A stretch of DNA of 45,788 bases from JANJUB01 sp040081075. Its GTDB lineage: Bacteria > Armatimonadota > Fimbriimonadia > Fimbriimonadales > Fimbriimonadaceae. The position numbers were made by a program, and so were the translations under genes. The notes under the pieces are model-generated. The model was not told where the DNA came from and did not search any database. It saw only the letters and a list, made by a program, of their open reading frames with translations. Below are positions 33,564 to 41,927 of this stretch, in pieces; positions within the stretch are counted from its first letter, which is position 1, and each line of letters begins with the position of its first letter. The stretch is from NCBI GenBank assembly GCA_040081075.1, contig JBEBHJ010000023.1:1-45788 (forward strand). Direction: 5' to 3'.

Positions 33564-34445
33564 TTATGGACGCAACTGATCACCAGTTTGAATGTGGTGA
33601 CCTCGAAAAAACTCGGCTCCCGTCATTCTCCCTCGGCCTTCAGGTTGAACTTCAAGCAGTTCCAGACTCCCGCCGCCAAAGGCGATTGAACCCGGCCCGT
33701 AATCACCTTTGCGAGCCTTTGAAATCTTTAGCCGGCCAAATTTGGTCTGAATCCACGCGCCGGGAGCGGGCGTAAAGGCGCGGAACCGATTGTAAACAGT
33801 CTCGATGGGTTCATCAAAACGCAACTCTGCATCAGCTTTCGACACTTTCGCGGCATGAGTCGAGTTCTCGTGATCCTGGGGGATTCGCGGGTATTGCCCA
33901 GTTGCAAGGCGCTCAGCCCAATTGCACGTCCATGTCGCGGCGAGTTCGGCCAGCCGGGTTTGAAGTTCGCCAGCGGTTTCATCTGGGCCGATTGTCAGGC
34001 GTTCGATCGCGATCACATCACCCGTGTCCATACCCTTATCCATTTGCATGAGGCTTACGCCGGTCTCGGTATCGCCAGCTTCGATACATCTTTGAATGGG
34101 GGCGGCCCCGCGATATTTAGGAAGAATCGATCCGTGCAAGTTGATGCCGCCGTGGGCGGATGACTCCAATAGATCGACCGACAAAATTTGCCCGTAAGCG
34201 GCGACAAGCAAGAAGTCTGCTTCTAATTTTCGAATGGACTGGACGAACTCCGCGTTTCGGGCTCGATCTGGCGTTACAACGGGCAAACCCAGTTCGATTG
34301 CCGCCGCCTTGACCGGGGAAGCGGTGAGCCTCATGCCTCGACCGGAAGGCTTATCGGGTTGACTTACTACGAGAGAAACTCGGTTCGAAACGGCTTTAAG
34401 GGCTGGTACGGCGAAGGAGGACGTCCCAAAGTAGACGATTTTCAT
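33564..34445 (-). CDS. fmt: Methionyl-tRNA formyltransferase
   Basis: A 293-residue cytoplasmic enzyme that formylates initiator Met-tRNA with 10-formyltetrahydrofolate. The N-terminal formyltransferase domain begins IVYFGTSSFAVPALKAV. It has QPDKPSGRGMRLTASPVK, the catalytic block GGINLHGSILPKYRGAAPIQ (Asn-x-His and following) and GVSLMQMDKGMDTGDVI. The C-terminal tRNA-binding domain (about 200-293) includes TVYNRFRAFTPAPGAW. It is slightly short of the usual 305-320 residues but complete. The ATG overlaps the def stop by 4 bases (ATGA), the common def-fmt pairing that makes and removes formyl groups on the start methionine. Confidence 0.97.
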   Translation of the reverse strand: MKIVYFGTSSFAVPALKAVSNRVSLVVSQPDKPSGRGMRLTASPVKAAAIELGLPVVTPDRARNAEFVQSIRKLEADFLLVAAYGQILSVDLLESSAHGGINLHGSILPKYRGAAPIQRCIEAGDTETGVSLMQMDKGMDTGDVIAIERLTIGPDETAGELQTRLAELAATWTCNWAERLATGQYPRIPQDHENSTHAAKVSKADAELRFDEPIETVYNRFRAFTPAPGAWIQTKFGRLKISKARKGDYGPGSIAFGGGSLELLEVQPEGRGRMTGAEFFRGHHIQTGDQLRP

Positions 34446-34981
34446 TCGTTTTCATCTTGATCAACTTGGCCCGGATGCATCCAATGAAGTGTTGAAAAAT
34501 CAACTTTATCGATGAAGAGAATGCCGTCTAAGTGATCCAACTCGTGCTGAGCAATCGTGGCGGGCATTCCCTCAAGCTCGATCGTGATTTCGCGTCCCCG
34601 CCGATCAAGCGCATCTATTTCCACAAAAGAGGGCCGCTCGACATCACCATACAGACCCGGGATACTCAAGCACCCTTCCTCTTTTATCTGAGTGCCTTCG
34701 GCCTTGACCAAAACGGGGTTTATGAGGGCCAGTGGCTTGGCATCAACGGGGGCAATTACGACCACTCGCTGAGCGATGCCAAGTTGGGGAGCGGCCAAAC
34801 CAACGCCATTCGCTAGCCTCATGCAACGCATCATTTCGTCAATCAGCAACTGCGTCTTTTTCGAAACCCTGATGACCTCGGCAGCCTTTTGGCGCAACAC
34901 CGGGGCCGGGATTTTTACAACCGGACGCTCGGCATTTTGCACGTAAAGATATTTGAACTCGTCCGGGACGACGATCTCCAT
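34442..34981 (-). CDS. def: Peptide deformylase
   Basis: A 179-residue metalloenzyme that removes the N-formyl group from new proteins. The three motifs are complete: GVGLAAPQLG, EEGCLSIPG (metal-binding Cys) and QHELDHLDGILF (HExxH). Length is normal. It is the first gene of the def-fmt-acetyltransferase unit. CATAAT (34995-34990) on the minus strand is 8 nt before the ATG and no Shine-Dalgarno is visible, so a leaderless message is likely. The start region is divergent from the acyl-CoA synthetase gene. Confidence 0.97.
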   Translation of the reverse strand: MEIVVPDEFKYLYVQNAERPVVKIPAPVLRQKAAEVIRVSKKTQLLIDEMMRCMRLANGVGLAAPQLGIAQRVVVIAPVDAKPLALINPVLVKAEGTQIKEEGCLSIPGLYGDVERPSFVEIDALDRRGREITIELEGMPATIAQHELDHLDGILFIDKVDFSTLHWMHPGQVDQDENE

Positions 34982-34989
34982 GGCTATAG

Positions 34990-35025
34990 ATTATGCGCGA
35001 CGGCCGACGCCCTATGCCGTAAAAT
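34990..35025. promoter_or_regulatory. Divergent -10 elements between def and the acyl-CoA synthetase gene
   Basis: CATAAT on the minus strand (34995-34990) serves def, and TAAAAT on the plus strand (35020-35025) serves the synthetase gene. The two are 24 bp apart, and each lies only a few bases from its start codon, as at other divergent pairs here. If both are used, the two polymerase sites overlap and may compete. Confidence 0.4.
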
Positions 35026-35028
35026 GAG

Positions 35029-36717
35029 ATGACTATGGACCGTTCACTTCCCGCAATGCTAAGGGATCGTGCCCACCGATGGCCTGAAAAGACCGTCATG
35101 CGTTATCCCGAAGGCAAAGAGTTTAAGCGCCTTTCGTTCGCGGAATTAGCCATCAAAGCGCAAGCATACGCTGCGGCGCTTCGCAATTTGGGGGTCAAGC
35201 GTGGAGATCGTGTCGCTTTGCAGAGCGAAAATTGCGTGGAATGGTCCTTCGTTGATTGGGGGTGCCAATGCCTTGGAGCAATCCTCGTTCCCATCTATCC
35301 CACCTTGCCCGCCGATCAAACGCAGTTCATTGTGCGGGACGCTGAAGCCTCGCTCGTAATTTCGGGTTCCACCGACCAACAGGCAAAGGTGTCGGATCTG
35401 GACCTCACCAAGCGACTCCTTTCCGAGATTGCTGAGACCGCCAGCACCGCTAACATGGACTTGGCCGATTGGAACAAGGAAGTGGATGAAGCCGACCCCG
35501 ACGATGTCGCTACGTTTATTTACACAAGCGGAACGACCGGGAATCCAAAGGGCGTGATGCTGACCCACCGGAACTTCCTCCATGTCGCAAAATATGCGAC
35601 GGATGAAATCGGTTTTAGGGACGATGACACCTTCCTTACCTTCCTGCCGATGTCACATGTCTATGAGCGAATCGTTGGTCAGTGCCTTCCCGTGTATTGT
35701 GGTGCTACGATCGTCTACTCCAAGGGTTTGGCTTCGCTTGCCAACGAAATGTTGACAAGCAAACCCACCATCATGCTGTGCGTTCCAAGGTTCTTGGAAG
35801 CAACGATGAACAAGTTCTTGGATGGGGTCAAGAAGCAATCGCCGCTTCAACAAAAACTGTTTAACTTAGCGCTTTCACAAGGAGCAAACCGGGCCGAAGG
35901 AAAGTTTGCACCGCTCGCGGGGCTGCTCGACAAAATCGTTGGGACCAAGATTAGAGCGCGAACGGGCGGCAATATTCGGTTCTTCGTTTCAGGCGGAGCG
36001 GCACTTCCACCTCACGTTGCGCGGTTTTACCTCGCGTTTCGGCTTTGCGTGTTGCAAGGATATGGGCTCACCGAAACAACTGGCGGTTCGGTTGTCAATC
36101 GGCCCGAGAATAATAAATATTGGACGGTCGGCGAACCCCTTGGAATGGAGTGCACGATCGCATCAGATGGAGAGATTTTGCTCCGCGGCCCCGGGATCAT
36201 GAAGGGGTATCACAACTTGCCCGAGCAAACCGCTCAGGCGATTGACGCCGATGGTTGGTTTCACACTGGCGATATCGGAGAATTCGAAGGCAAGAGCCTC
36301 AAAATTACGGATCGAAAGAAAGATCTGTTGGTTTTGGCGAACGGTAAGAACATTGCACCCCAGGTTATTGAGGGCAAGTTAAAGGAAAGTAAATTCATTC
36401 AAGAAGTGGTTTTGTTCGGGGATGGAAACGAGTATGTTTACGGTCTGGTAATCCCGAACTTTGAGCGCCTCAAAGAGGCATTGGGAGTCAACGGAACGGA
36501 CGAAGAACTCGTCGGAAATACCGAAGTGAAGGCCAAAATGAAGGCTGAAATCGATAGCGTGAATAAGTCTTTGGCAGATTTTGAGAAAGTTAAAAAGCAT
36601 ACGCTCGTTGCGGCTCAGTTCTCAATTGAGACGGGTGAACTTACACCAAGCCTGAAGGTAAAGCGAAAGGTTATCAAAGAGCGCTTTGCCAAACAACTGG
36701 AGGATTTAACCAAATAA
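35029..36717 (+). CDS. Long-chain acyl-CoA synthetase (AMP-forming)
   Basis: A 562-residue adenylate-forming enzyme that activates fatty acids to acyl-CoA through an acyl-AMP. The P-loop-like motif is FIYTSGTTGNPKGVMLTHRN (about residues 163-182). FLPMSHVYERI follows, then GYGLTETTGGSVVN, the AMP site GWFHTGDIGEFEGKSLKITD, and DRKKDLLVLANGKNIAPQVI. The LPMSHVYER wording and length match the FadD15/LC-FACS subgroup. The TAAAAT at 35020-35025 is 3 nt before the ATG at 35029 and 9 nt before an in-frame ATG at 35035. The second start fits a leaderless transcript better and would shorten the protein by two residues. It could feed beta-oxidation or recycle fatty acids for lipids; no beta-oxidation genes are adjacent. 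Confidence 0.93.
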   Translation: MTMDRSLPAMLRDRAHRWPEKTVMRYPEGKEFKRLSFAELAIKAQAYAAALRNLGVKRGDRVALQSENCVEWSFVDWGCQCLGAILVPIYPTLPADQTQFIVRDAEASLVISGSTDQQAKVSDLDLTKRLLSEIAETASTANMDLADWNKEVDEADPDDVATFIYTSGTTGNPKGVMLTHRNFLHVAKYATDEIGFRDDDTFLTFLPMSHVYERIVGQCLPVYCGATIVYSKGLASLANEMLTSKPTIMLCVPRFLEATMNKFLDGVKKQSPLQQKLFNLALSQGANRAEGKFAPLAGLLDKIVGTKIRARTGGNIRFFVSGGAALPPHVARFYLAFRLCVLQGYGLTETTGGSVVNRPENNKYWTVGEPLGMECTIASDGEILLRGPGIMKGYHNLPEQTAQAIDADGWFHTGDIGEFEGKSLKITDRKKDLLVLANGKNIAPQVIEGKLKESKFIQEVVLFGDGNEYVYGLVIPNFERLKEALGVNGTDEELVGNTEVKAKMKAEIDSVNKSLADFEKVKKHTLVAAQFSIETGELTPSLKVKRKVIKERFAKQLEDLTK

Positions 36718-36802
36718 ACAATCGGCAATCTAACTTTCTGCTGAATAAACCGCGAACACCGACCTTTCGCCGGAGCCAACTCGTCTAACACACACCATCA
36801 AT

Positions 36803-39481
36803 ATGATCAAGTTGCCGCGAGTTGTAGTCAGCCTAGCGATTTTATTTTCCTGCTTAACTTTAGGAAACTGTCAATCTGGGTTGCAGGTTGAGGTTTCCGG
36901 TTCTTACGCGCCCACGGCCACAAGGATCGACCAAGCCCTGCGCCAATTCGGGCGCAATATTGCGTCCCTGACGCGCGCACAACGGGCCAAACAAAAGCAA
37001 ATCCCACGTTTCAAGTTCTCACTGCCTCAAACCGTTACTTTGACTAAGAGCGGTGCGCCACTGAAAGGTCGAAGCTATGGACCGGGCGATCTCACCCTTG
37101 TCTTTGATTCCAGCGGGTCAAGAGCATTCCCGGCGGCTTATCAAGCGCTGCTTCAAGATGTGTTTACAGCAGCCAAGCCGACGATGGATATCATCTTTGG
37201 CCAGGCAGCAAGCGCTGGGCCGGTACTAGTTAAGAATTATGATGCCGACATCGGCGACCGCGACGCGGTTGCGGGCGGAGCATTCTTGCCTAACAATGGA
37301 AGCGGTCAGCCTGAAATTCGTTTTCCGGTTTATGTCAGCCCCGAGGCCACGGCCGTCAATTTCATTCACACGTTACTCCTGGCATACATCGGCCCGAATA
37401 ACTTCACGTACGATGCATTTCAGGAAGGCATAGTAAGGGCGACCCTAATGAAAGTTGTTCGGACGCCCGGCTCGCTTCCCGCCGCTCTTGACGCCGGGTT
37501 AGTGGATTCCGTGCTCCAAAACACTTACGATGTTGGCAATTTCTATGATTGGTACAACCAGAGCGCGCTTGCGAATCCGGCGTTTATCGCGCCGAACCTA
37601 AAGAACGAGCCACTTCCGGCCGGAGGCAGTCTGGGGGGAATCTACCTGTTGAGATACCAGATGGCCGGATCGGCATGGCAAAAACTGATAGCCCAGAACT
37701 CTGGCTTCGTGAAGGAATTCCTCACCCGCTACTATGCCAACCCCACCATTCGTGGTGATATTCCCGCCCTAATAGCCTTGGGGCAAACCGCCCTGGATGC
37801 CGCCGCAGGCACAACTGGCGCGACCGTTGAAGGAACAGGATTTGCGGGATGGGCTGCTCGCCAGTTCATTCTAGATACCAACTTATCGGTTGGGCCCAAA
37901 CTGCTCGTCCAACCAATCCCGATTACCAGCGGACTCGCAGGCACGGATTATGGGGTTTTCGACGTTAGCGCAACCTACTTTACGACCCTTCTAAACGGCA
38001 ACGAAACCCTACTTTCGGGAACGGCTTATCCGATTTTTTGGGATCAAACCTATAACCGTGTGTTCCCCGGATCGCAGGATGATCGCATGGATATCGCGGG
38101 AGCTTATGGCTCAGTGACGCCGAACATCCCCGATATCAACGGTGGTCAGCAGTATCGTTGCACGATCGACATCCCTGTTGGCGATCGTATTGCACGAGCT
38201 TATGTCCCCGTCGGTTCAATCGCAACCACGGCAAACCCAACCGAAAACAACTGCTACGGCACGATCACCGGGCTCACGATAACGACCGGGCAAGTGGTGC
38301 AAGTTAGGGTCAGTTCGGGAACAGCCGTTCTCGGGACCTTTACAGCCCGAAACGGGGCGTTCGGCGGACTCATCTCAAGCACCCTTTACACGGGGTATTC
38401 CCGGCTCAAGGTTGAGGTTCTGAAAGCTAGCGTGGTGCAAATGACGCGTTTTGTCAACAAAGGGCCAGGAGCCTTAGCCCTGGACCTTCGCATTGGCGAA
38501 GCGCCGGTATCGATTCCGCTTCTTAAGGGAATCCAACTTGCAAGCTTTCCAACCGCGCCGAATGCAACAAATTTGTCGGCTGTCTTAGGTCGAAACCCCA
38601 ATCAAGTTCTCGCCGCGACCTACGATGCTGCAATAGCGGATTATCTGCGATACCCTGACTTCAGCGCCGTAAGCCGAGGTCAGGGAGTGTTTCTGCGAAA
38701 CGAGGCGGCCAGCTCCCTCGCGGTAGACGGGCAAAACGTTTCGGTTCCAGTTGCAATTTCACTCAAGCCAGGGTGGAATTTGATCGGCAACCCGCTTAAC
38801 GAAACCGTACCAACTACCAAGGTGCAAATCGTTCGAACGACCGAGTCTCCTAAGACCTTCGCCGAGGCCAGCTCCATTGATATTGACCCCTCGATTTTTT
38901 CCTTTGTACGAGGAGCCAACGATGCCGCCAGCGGCGCGCCGGAGTCGGGCTCCTACGCGATCGTGACCAGCCTTGAGCCGGGCAAAGGCTATTTCGTCCG
39001 ATGCCTCGCTCCGGAGGGTTTGACGCTCATCATGTTCCCAAGCACATCAATTTTCAAGCCGGGGACCCCTCGTCCGGCGACGGGATGGCGAATCGGAGCC
39101 TCGGTAACTGATGGTCGTGAAACGACGCAAGCCATGTTGGGCAAAACCCCAACGGCCACCGGCAATTTTGGTCATGAAGACTCTTTGATGCCGCCGAGAT
39201 TTGTGGGAGGGCTCTCGGCAAGTTTCGAGGCGAACAATCAAGATCTGGCCGTGGACCTCAAGCACCAAGGAAGCGGAGAGAGCTTTACTTTGAAGGTGGT
39301 TGGGCTAAAGGTTGGCACTTGGTATTCGCTTAAACTCAACGCTATCAGAGGAGGCGAAAGGACATTTCAAGTGAGAAACGCGCTTGAGTTCTTTAGCAAA
39401 GTGCTCCGGACACCGGGGGTGTTCAGGTTCAAAGCTGACGCTGAACACATGAAGTTTGCGATTTCGGAAGTGCGACCATGA
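36803..39481 (+). CDS. Large secreted protein with a degenerate peptidase-like domain
   Basis: An 892-residue exported protein. The N-terminus MIKLPRVVVSLAILFSCLTL then GNCQSG is a signal, possibly for a lipoprotein, although the lipobox is poor. Residues about 100-330 recall a gluzincin peptidase: VNFIHTLLLAYIG (H189) stands where HExxH is expected, and AFQEGIVRATL (E208) where the distal Glu is expected. The first Glu and second His of the motif are missing, so catalysis is unlikely. The C-terminal half is beta-rich with repeats such as LKPGWNLIGNPLNETVP and LEPGKGYFVRC. Its TGA overlaps the start of the next lipoprotein gene (ATGA at 39478-39481). The family is not recognised; the peptidase comparison is my inference. 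Confidence 0.75.
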   Translation: MIKLPRVVVSLAILFSCLTLGNCQSGLQVEVSGSYAPTATRIDQALRQFGRNIASLTRAQRAKQKQIPRFKFSLPQTVTLTKSGAPLKGRSYGPGDLTLVFDSSGSRAFPAAYQALLQDVFTAAKPTMDIIFGQAASAGPVLVKNYDADIGDRDAVAGGAFLPNNGSGQPEIRFPVYVSPEATAVNFIHTLLLAYIGPNNFTYDAFQEGIVRATLMKVVRTPGSLPAALDAGLVDSVLQNTYDVGNFYDWYNQSALANPAFIAPNLKNEPLPAGGSLGGIYLLRYQMAGSAWQKLIAQNSGFVKEFLTRYYANPTIRGDIPALIALGQTALDAAAGTTGATVEGTGFAGWAARQFILDTNLSVGPKLLVQPIPITSGLAGTDYGVFDVSATYFTTLLNGNETLLSGTAYPIFWDQTYNRVFPGSQDDRMDIAGAYGSVTPNIPDINGGQQYRCTIDIPVGDRIARAYVPVGSIATTANPTENNCYGTITGLTITTGQVVQVRVSSGTAVLGTFTARNGAFGGLISSTLYTGYSRLKVEVLKASVVQMTRFVNKGPGALALDLRIGEAPVSIPLLKGIQLASFPTAPNATNLSAVLGRNPNQVLAATYDAAIADYLRYPDFSAVSRGQGVFLRNEAASSLAVDGQNVSVPVAISLKPGWNLIGNPLNETVPTTKVQIVRTTESPKTFAEASSIDIDPSIFSFVRGANDAASGAPESGSYAIVTSLEPGKGYFVRCLAPEGLTLIMFPSTSIFKPGTPRPATGWRIGASVTDGRETTQAMLGKTPTATGNFGHEDSLMPPRFVGGLSASFEANNQDLAVDLKHQGSGESFTLKVVGLKVGTWYSLKLNAIRGGERTFQVRNALEFFSKVLRTPGVFRFKADAEHMKFAISEVRP

Positions 39482-40329
39482 AAAGAATTGCTCTGCTTCT
39501 GCTGATTCTCCTCATCGTGGCCTGCGGAGGTGGCGGGGGTGGAGGATCTGCGCCGGCAACATTGGTCGGAAGGATTTTAGACGTGAAAACGGGGGGACCG
39601 ATCTCTCCAAAGGCAACGGTGCAAGTGGGAAGCCAATCTGTGCAGACGGCCGATGATGGTTCGTTTCAACTCGCCGTCACCACCGGCACCACAAGTTTGA
39701 CCGTTGATGCAAACACCTATGGAGCGTTTCAGTTCACGTTCCCAGCCGCGGCTGATGTAACCGATGTGGGTGATCTCTGGGTAGGTCCCCAAAAGGTTCG
39801 AGTGACGGGGCGTGTTCTCAATTCGAGCGATAATCAGGCCGTAGTTGGGGGGACGGTTAGCTTCGCAGGCCGCCGGGCAGTTACAAACTCGGTTGGCACT
39901 TACGTGCTTAACGATGTTGCTTACTCTTCGACAAATCTCGCCGCATTTTGGGGGATCGTTGGGAACTCGAAAGCCACAGGGTTTTTCAAAGTTGATTTTA
40001 CGGCAGCCGGAAAGACCGCGAGCGCGGGAACAGTTACGCTGGACGACCTTCGGATGACGCCGCAAGGCGACTCAAACCCGCCGCCATTCCCCTTTACGCT
40101 TTGGGGCCGCATCTCCCCGAGTATAAATGCACCCGGAACCATCGTAACTCTAAAGCTTTCGGGAACTCCAGTGCGTATTTTTAATGTTGGTGCTGATGGA
40201 GCGTATTATTTCTGGGTGTTGCCTGGTTCTTACACGATTGAAGCCGTGAAAGGAACCCTGACGGGTAACAGTTCAGCAACCATCACGCAAACCAACCAAG
40301 TTGTTCAAAAAGATGTATCCCTCAACTAA
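39478..40329 (+). CDS. Lipoprotein with carboxypeptidase-regulatory-like beta domains
   Basis: A 283-residue lipoprotein. MKRIALLLLILLIVAC is a good signal with lipobox IVAC, followed by a run of Gly as a flexible spacer. Two or three beta-sandwich units follow: LVGRILDVKTGGPISPKATV with DDGSFQLAVTTGTTSLTVDA; VRVTGRVLNSSDNQAVVGGT with NSVGTYVLNDV; and GADGAYYFWVLPGSYTIEAV. These look like carboxypeptidase regulatory-like (CarboxypepD_reg) domains that occur in surface and secreted proteins and usually bind partners rather than catalyse. It is coupled to the upstream secreted protein by a 4-base overlap and overlaps the start of the next gene. A shared envelope role for the three is likely. 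Confidence 0.75.
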   Translation: MKRIALLLLILLIVACGGGGGGGSAPATLVGRILDVKTGGPISPKATVQVGSQSVQTADDGSFQLAVTTGTTSLTVDANTYGAFQFTFPAAADVTDVGDLWVGPQKVRVTGRVLNSSDNQAVVGGTVSFAGRRAVTNSVGTYVLNDVAYSSTNLAAFWGIVGNSKATGFFKVDFTAAGKTASAGTVTLDDLRMTPQGDSNPPPFPFTLWGRISPSINAPGTIVTLKLSGTPVRIFNVGADGAYYFWVLPGSYTIEAVKGTLTGNSSATITQTNQVVQKDVSLN

Positions 40330-41716
40330 GTTTCTTCTTTACACCGTCGGAATCGGCACATTTGTAGCGGGAGGGATTTGGGGCTTTCCGTTTTTGGCGA
40401 AGGACGCTTTCGCCGAGTTCAAAGAAGGGAGTGGCCCGCTCGGCAACTCGACCGGCGTTCAGCTAACGAACGCAAAGATGACGATCTATGATGGGGACAA
40501 GCTGGTTACTAGTGCGAATATTGATACGATCAATATCCGTAAGGACCAACAGCTGTTCGATTTCATCGGCGTAACCGGCAAATCAGGCGATCCAAAGTCG
40601 CCCGTTGATTTCAGTGGCAAGTCCGCCGTTTACGACGCAATGAGCGAAACGATGAAGTTCCAGAATGGTGTTCGCCTGAAGGGGAAGAACTACGATCTCG
40701 TTGCGCCAACGTTGACGGTCGATGATAAGTTCAAGAACCTGCAGGTGCCCGGAACAACCAAGGGCACCCTCGAGGGTGGCAAGGTTGCAGCGAATGACAC
40801 CAAGCTCAAATTTAAGGAAGGCACTTTTACAACCAAAGGTGTTCACTGGACGGGGTCCTTGCCAAAGGTTTTCCAGGACGGTTCACCAGTTCAAACCGGG
40901 CCAAAGGTTCCGTGGGATATCCAGGGCGTTAGCAGCAAGGGCAGCAAGAAGGGATTGCTGAGCTTTACCGAAGCTAGAGCCAGCGACGGCGATCAGCTGA
41001 TTCGGGCAAAGAACGTGGATTATGATCAGAAGAAGGACATCTTGATCGCAACCGGACCCGCCTACTATTACAGTGCCGACGTTAACCTTGTAGCGGATAA
41101 AATCACCGTTTATCGAAAGGAGAAACGCGTGCTTCTTTCGGGCGATGTTCGCATGCTAGTGAAGCCGAAATCACAGGCAGACCTCAATGAGGATGTGATC
41201 CCGCCGTTTAGACCTGACGTGCCTGAGTCGGTTTCATCGGGTCGTCCCGCGCCTCCAACTACCGAAGAAGCCTCCCAACAAAAGGACCTCGACGACGCGC
41301 TTCGAAATGGTAAGACTATTCGCGATTATCCCGCCCTTGTAAAGGCGACTGAGATTTCATATCATTACGCTAAGGGCGCGCGACGCGCTGATATCTCCGG
41401 TTCCCCCGAGTGCGTCCAGGACTTTCCCGGAGGCCGGTGGCGTCGCATCGCCTCACATTCCGCCAGATACGACGGTGAGAAAGAACTCCTAAGATTGATT
41501 AGCGCGGAAGGCAAGTCAGATGTTCGACTAAAGACCTCGATCGGGGATGATCTTAAGGCTGACTGGTTCGAAGTTTCAACCAAGGAATCTGAAGATGATG
41601 CGCAGGATTGGGAGGGCGCGAACGTTCGCGGCAAGTTTATGGTCGACGATGAAGAAGTGCCCAAGAAGGAAGAGAAAAAGTCTCCGCCGCCAGACCCGGT
41701 TAAGTCCGGCGGTTGA
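40313..41716 (+). CDS. LptC/LptA-like lipopolysaccharide transport protein
   Basis: A 467-residue envelope protein. One N-terminal membrane anchor (about residues 6-26, FLLYTVGIGTFVAGGIWGFP) is followed by a region like LptC: GVQLTNAKMTIYDGDKLVTS, then FIGVTGKSGDP and FQNGVRLKGKNYDLVAPTL. A second region from about 230 is like LptA/OstA: LIRAKNVDYDQKKDILIATG with LVADKITVYRKEKRVLLSGD. In known systems LptC takes LPS from the inner-membrane ABC complex and LptA bridges the periplasm; here both seem to be in one chain, which is longer than either. The last 140 residues are charged and Pro-rich. The ATG at 40313 is preferred over an in-frame TTG at 40301. It overlaps the preceding lipoprotein gene by 17 bp. 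No lptB, F or G is in the window. Confidence 0.75.
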   Translation: MYPSTKFLLYTVGIGTFVAGGIWGFPFLAKDAFAEFKEGSGPLGNSTGVQLTNAKMTIYDGDKLVTSANIDTINIRKDQQLFDFIGVTGKSGDPKSPVDFSGKSAVYDAMSETMKFQNGVRLKGKNYDLVAPTLTVDDKFKNLQVPGTTKGTLEGGKVAANDTKLKFKEGTFTTKGVHWTGSLPKVFQDGSPVQTGPKVPWDIQGVSSKGSKKGLLSFTEARASDGDQLIRAKNVDYDQKKDILIATGPAYYYSADVNLVADKITVYRKEKRVLLSGDVRMLVKPKSQADLNEDVIPPFRPDVPESVSSGRPAPPTTEEASQQKDLDDALRNGKTIRDYPALVKATEISYHYAKGARRADISGSPECVQDFPGGRWRRIASHSARYDGEKELLRLISAEGKSDVRLKTSIGDDLKADWFEVSTKESEDDAQDWEGANVRGKFMVDDEEVPKKEEKKSPPPDPVKSGG

Positions 41717-41801
41717 TTCGGCCTTGCAAGAGCCGATAACCCCCCATTTCGCAGTTTCCTTACCTCCCCACGACACCTTTTAAGCCTCGGGCTAACCCCA
41801 C

Positions 41802-41842
41802 CGTCGCACGCTTTTGCGGCGAAGCTCCCCTTGGAAGGGGAG
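41802..41842. repeat. Two tandem hairpins in an intergenic region
   Basis: The 211 bp between the Lpt-like gene and the DUF1080 gene contain two adjacent stem-loops. CGTCGCA (41802-41808) pairs with TGCGGCG (41815-41821), with one G-T wobble. CTCCCCTT (41825-41832) pairs with AAGGGGAG (41835-41842). No T-run follows. The arrangement resembles a REP-like dispersed repeat or RNA element. Only one copy is in the window, so this is tentative. The rest of the spacer shows nothing beyond the -10-like TAAGCT at 41916. Confidence 0.4.
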
Positions 41843-41927
41843 TGGATTCTGCGGTTTTGGACCCAAACTTTACCTTCATCGTCTGAGCTTGGGGAGAGAT
41901 TTTGGGCGCTCTGGGTAAGCTCGTTCT

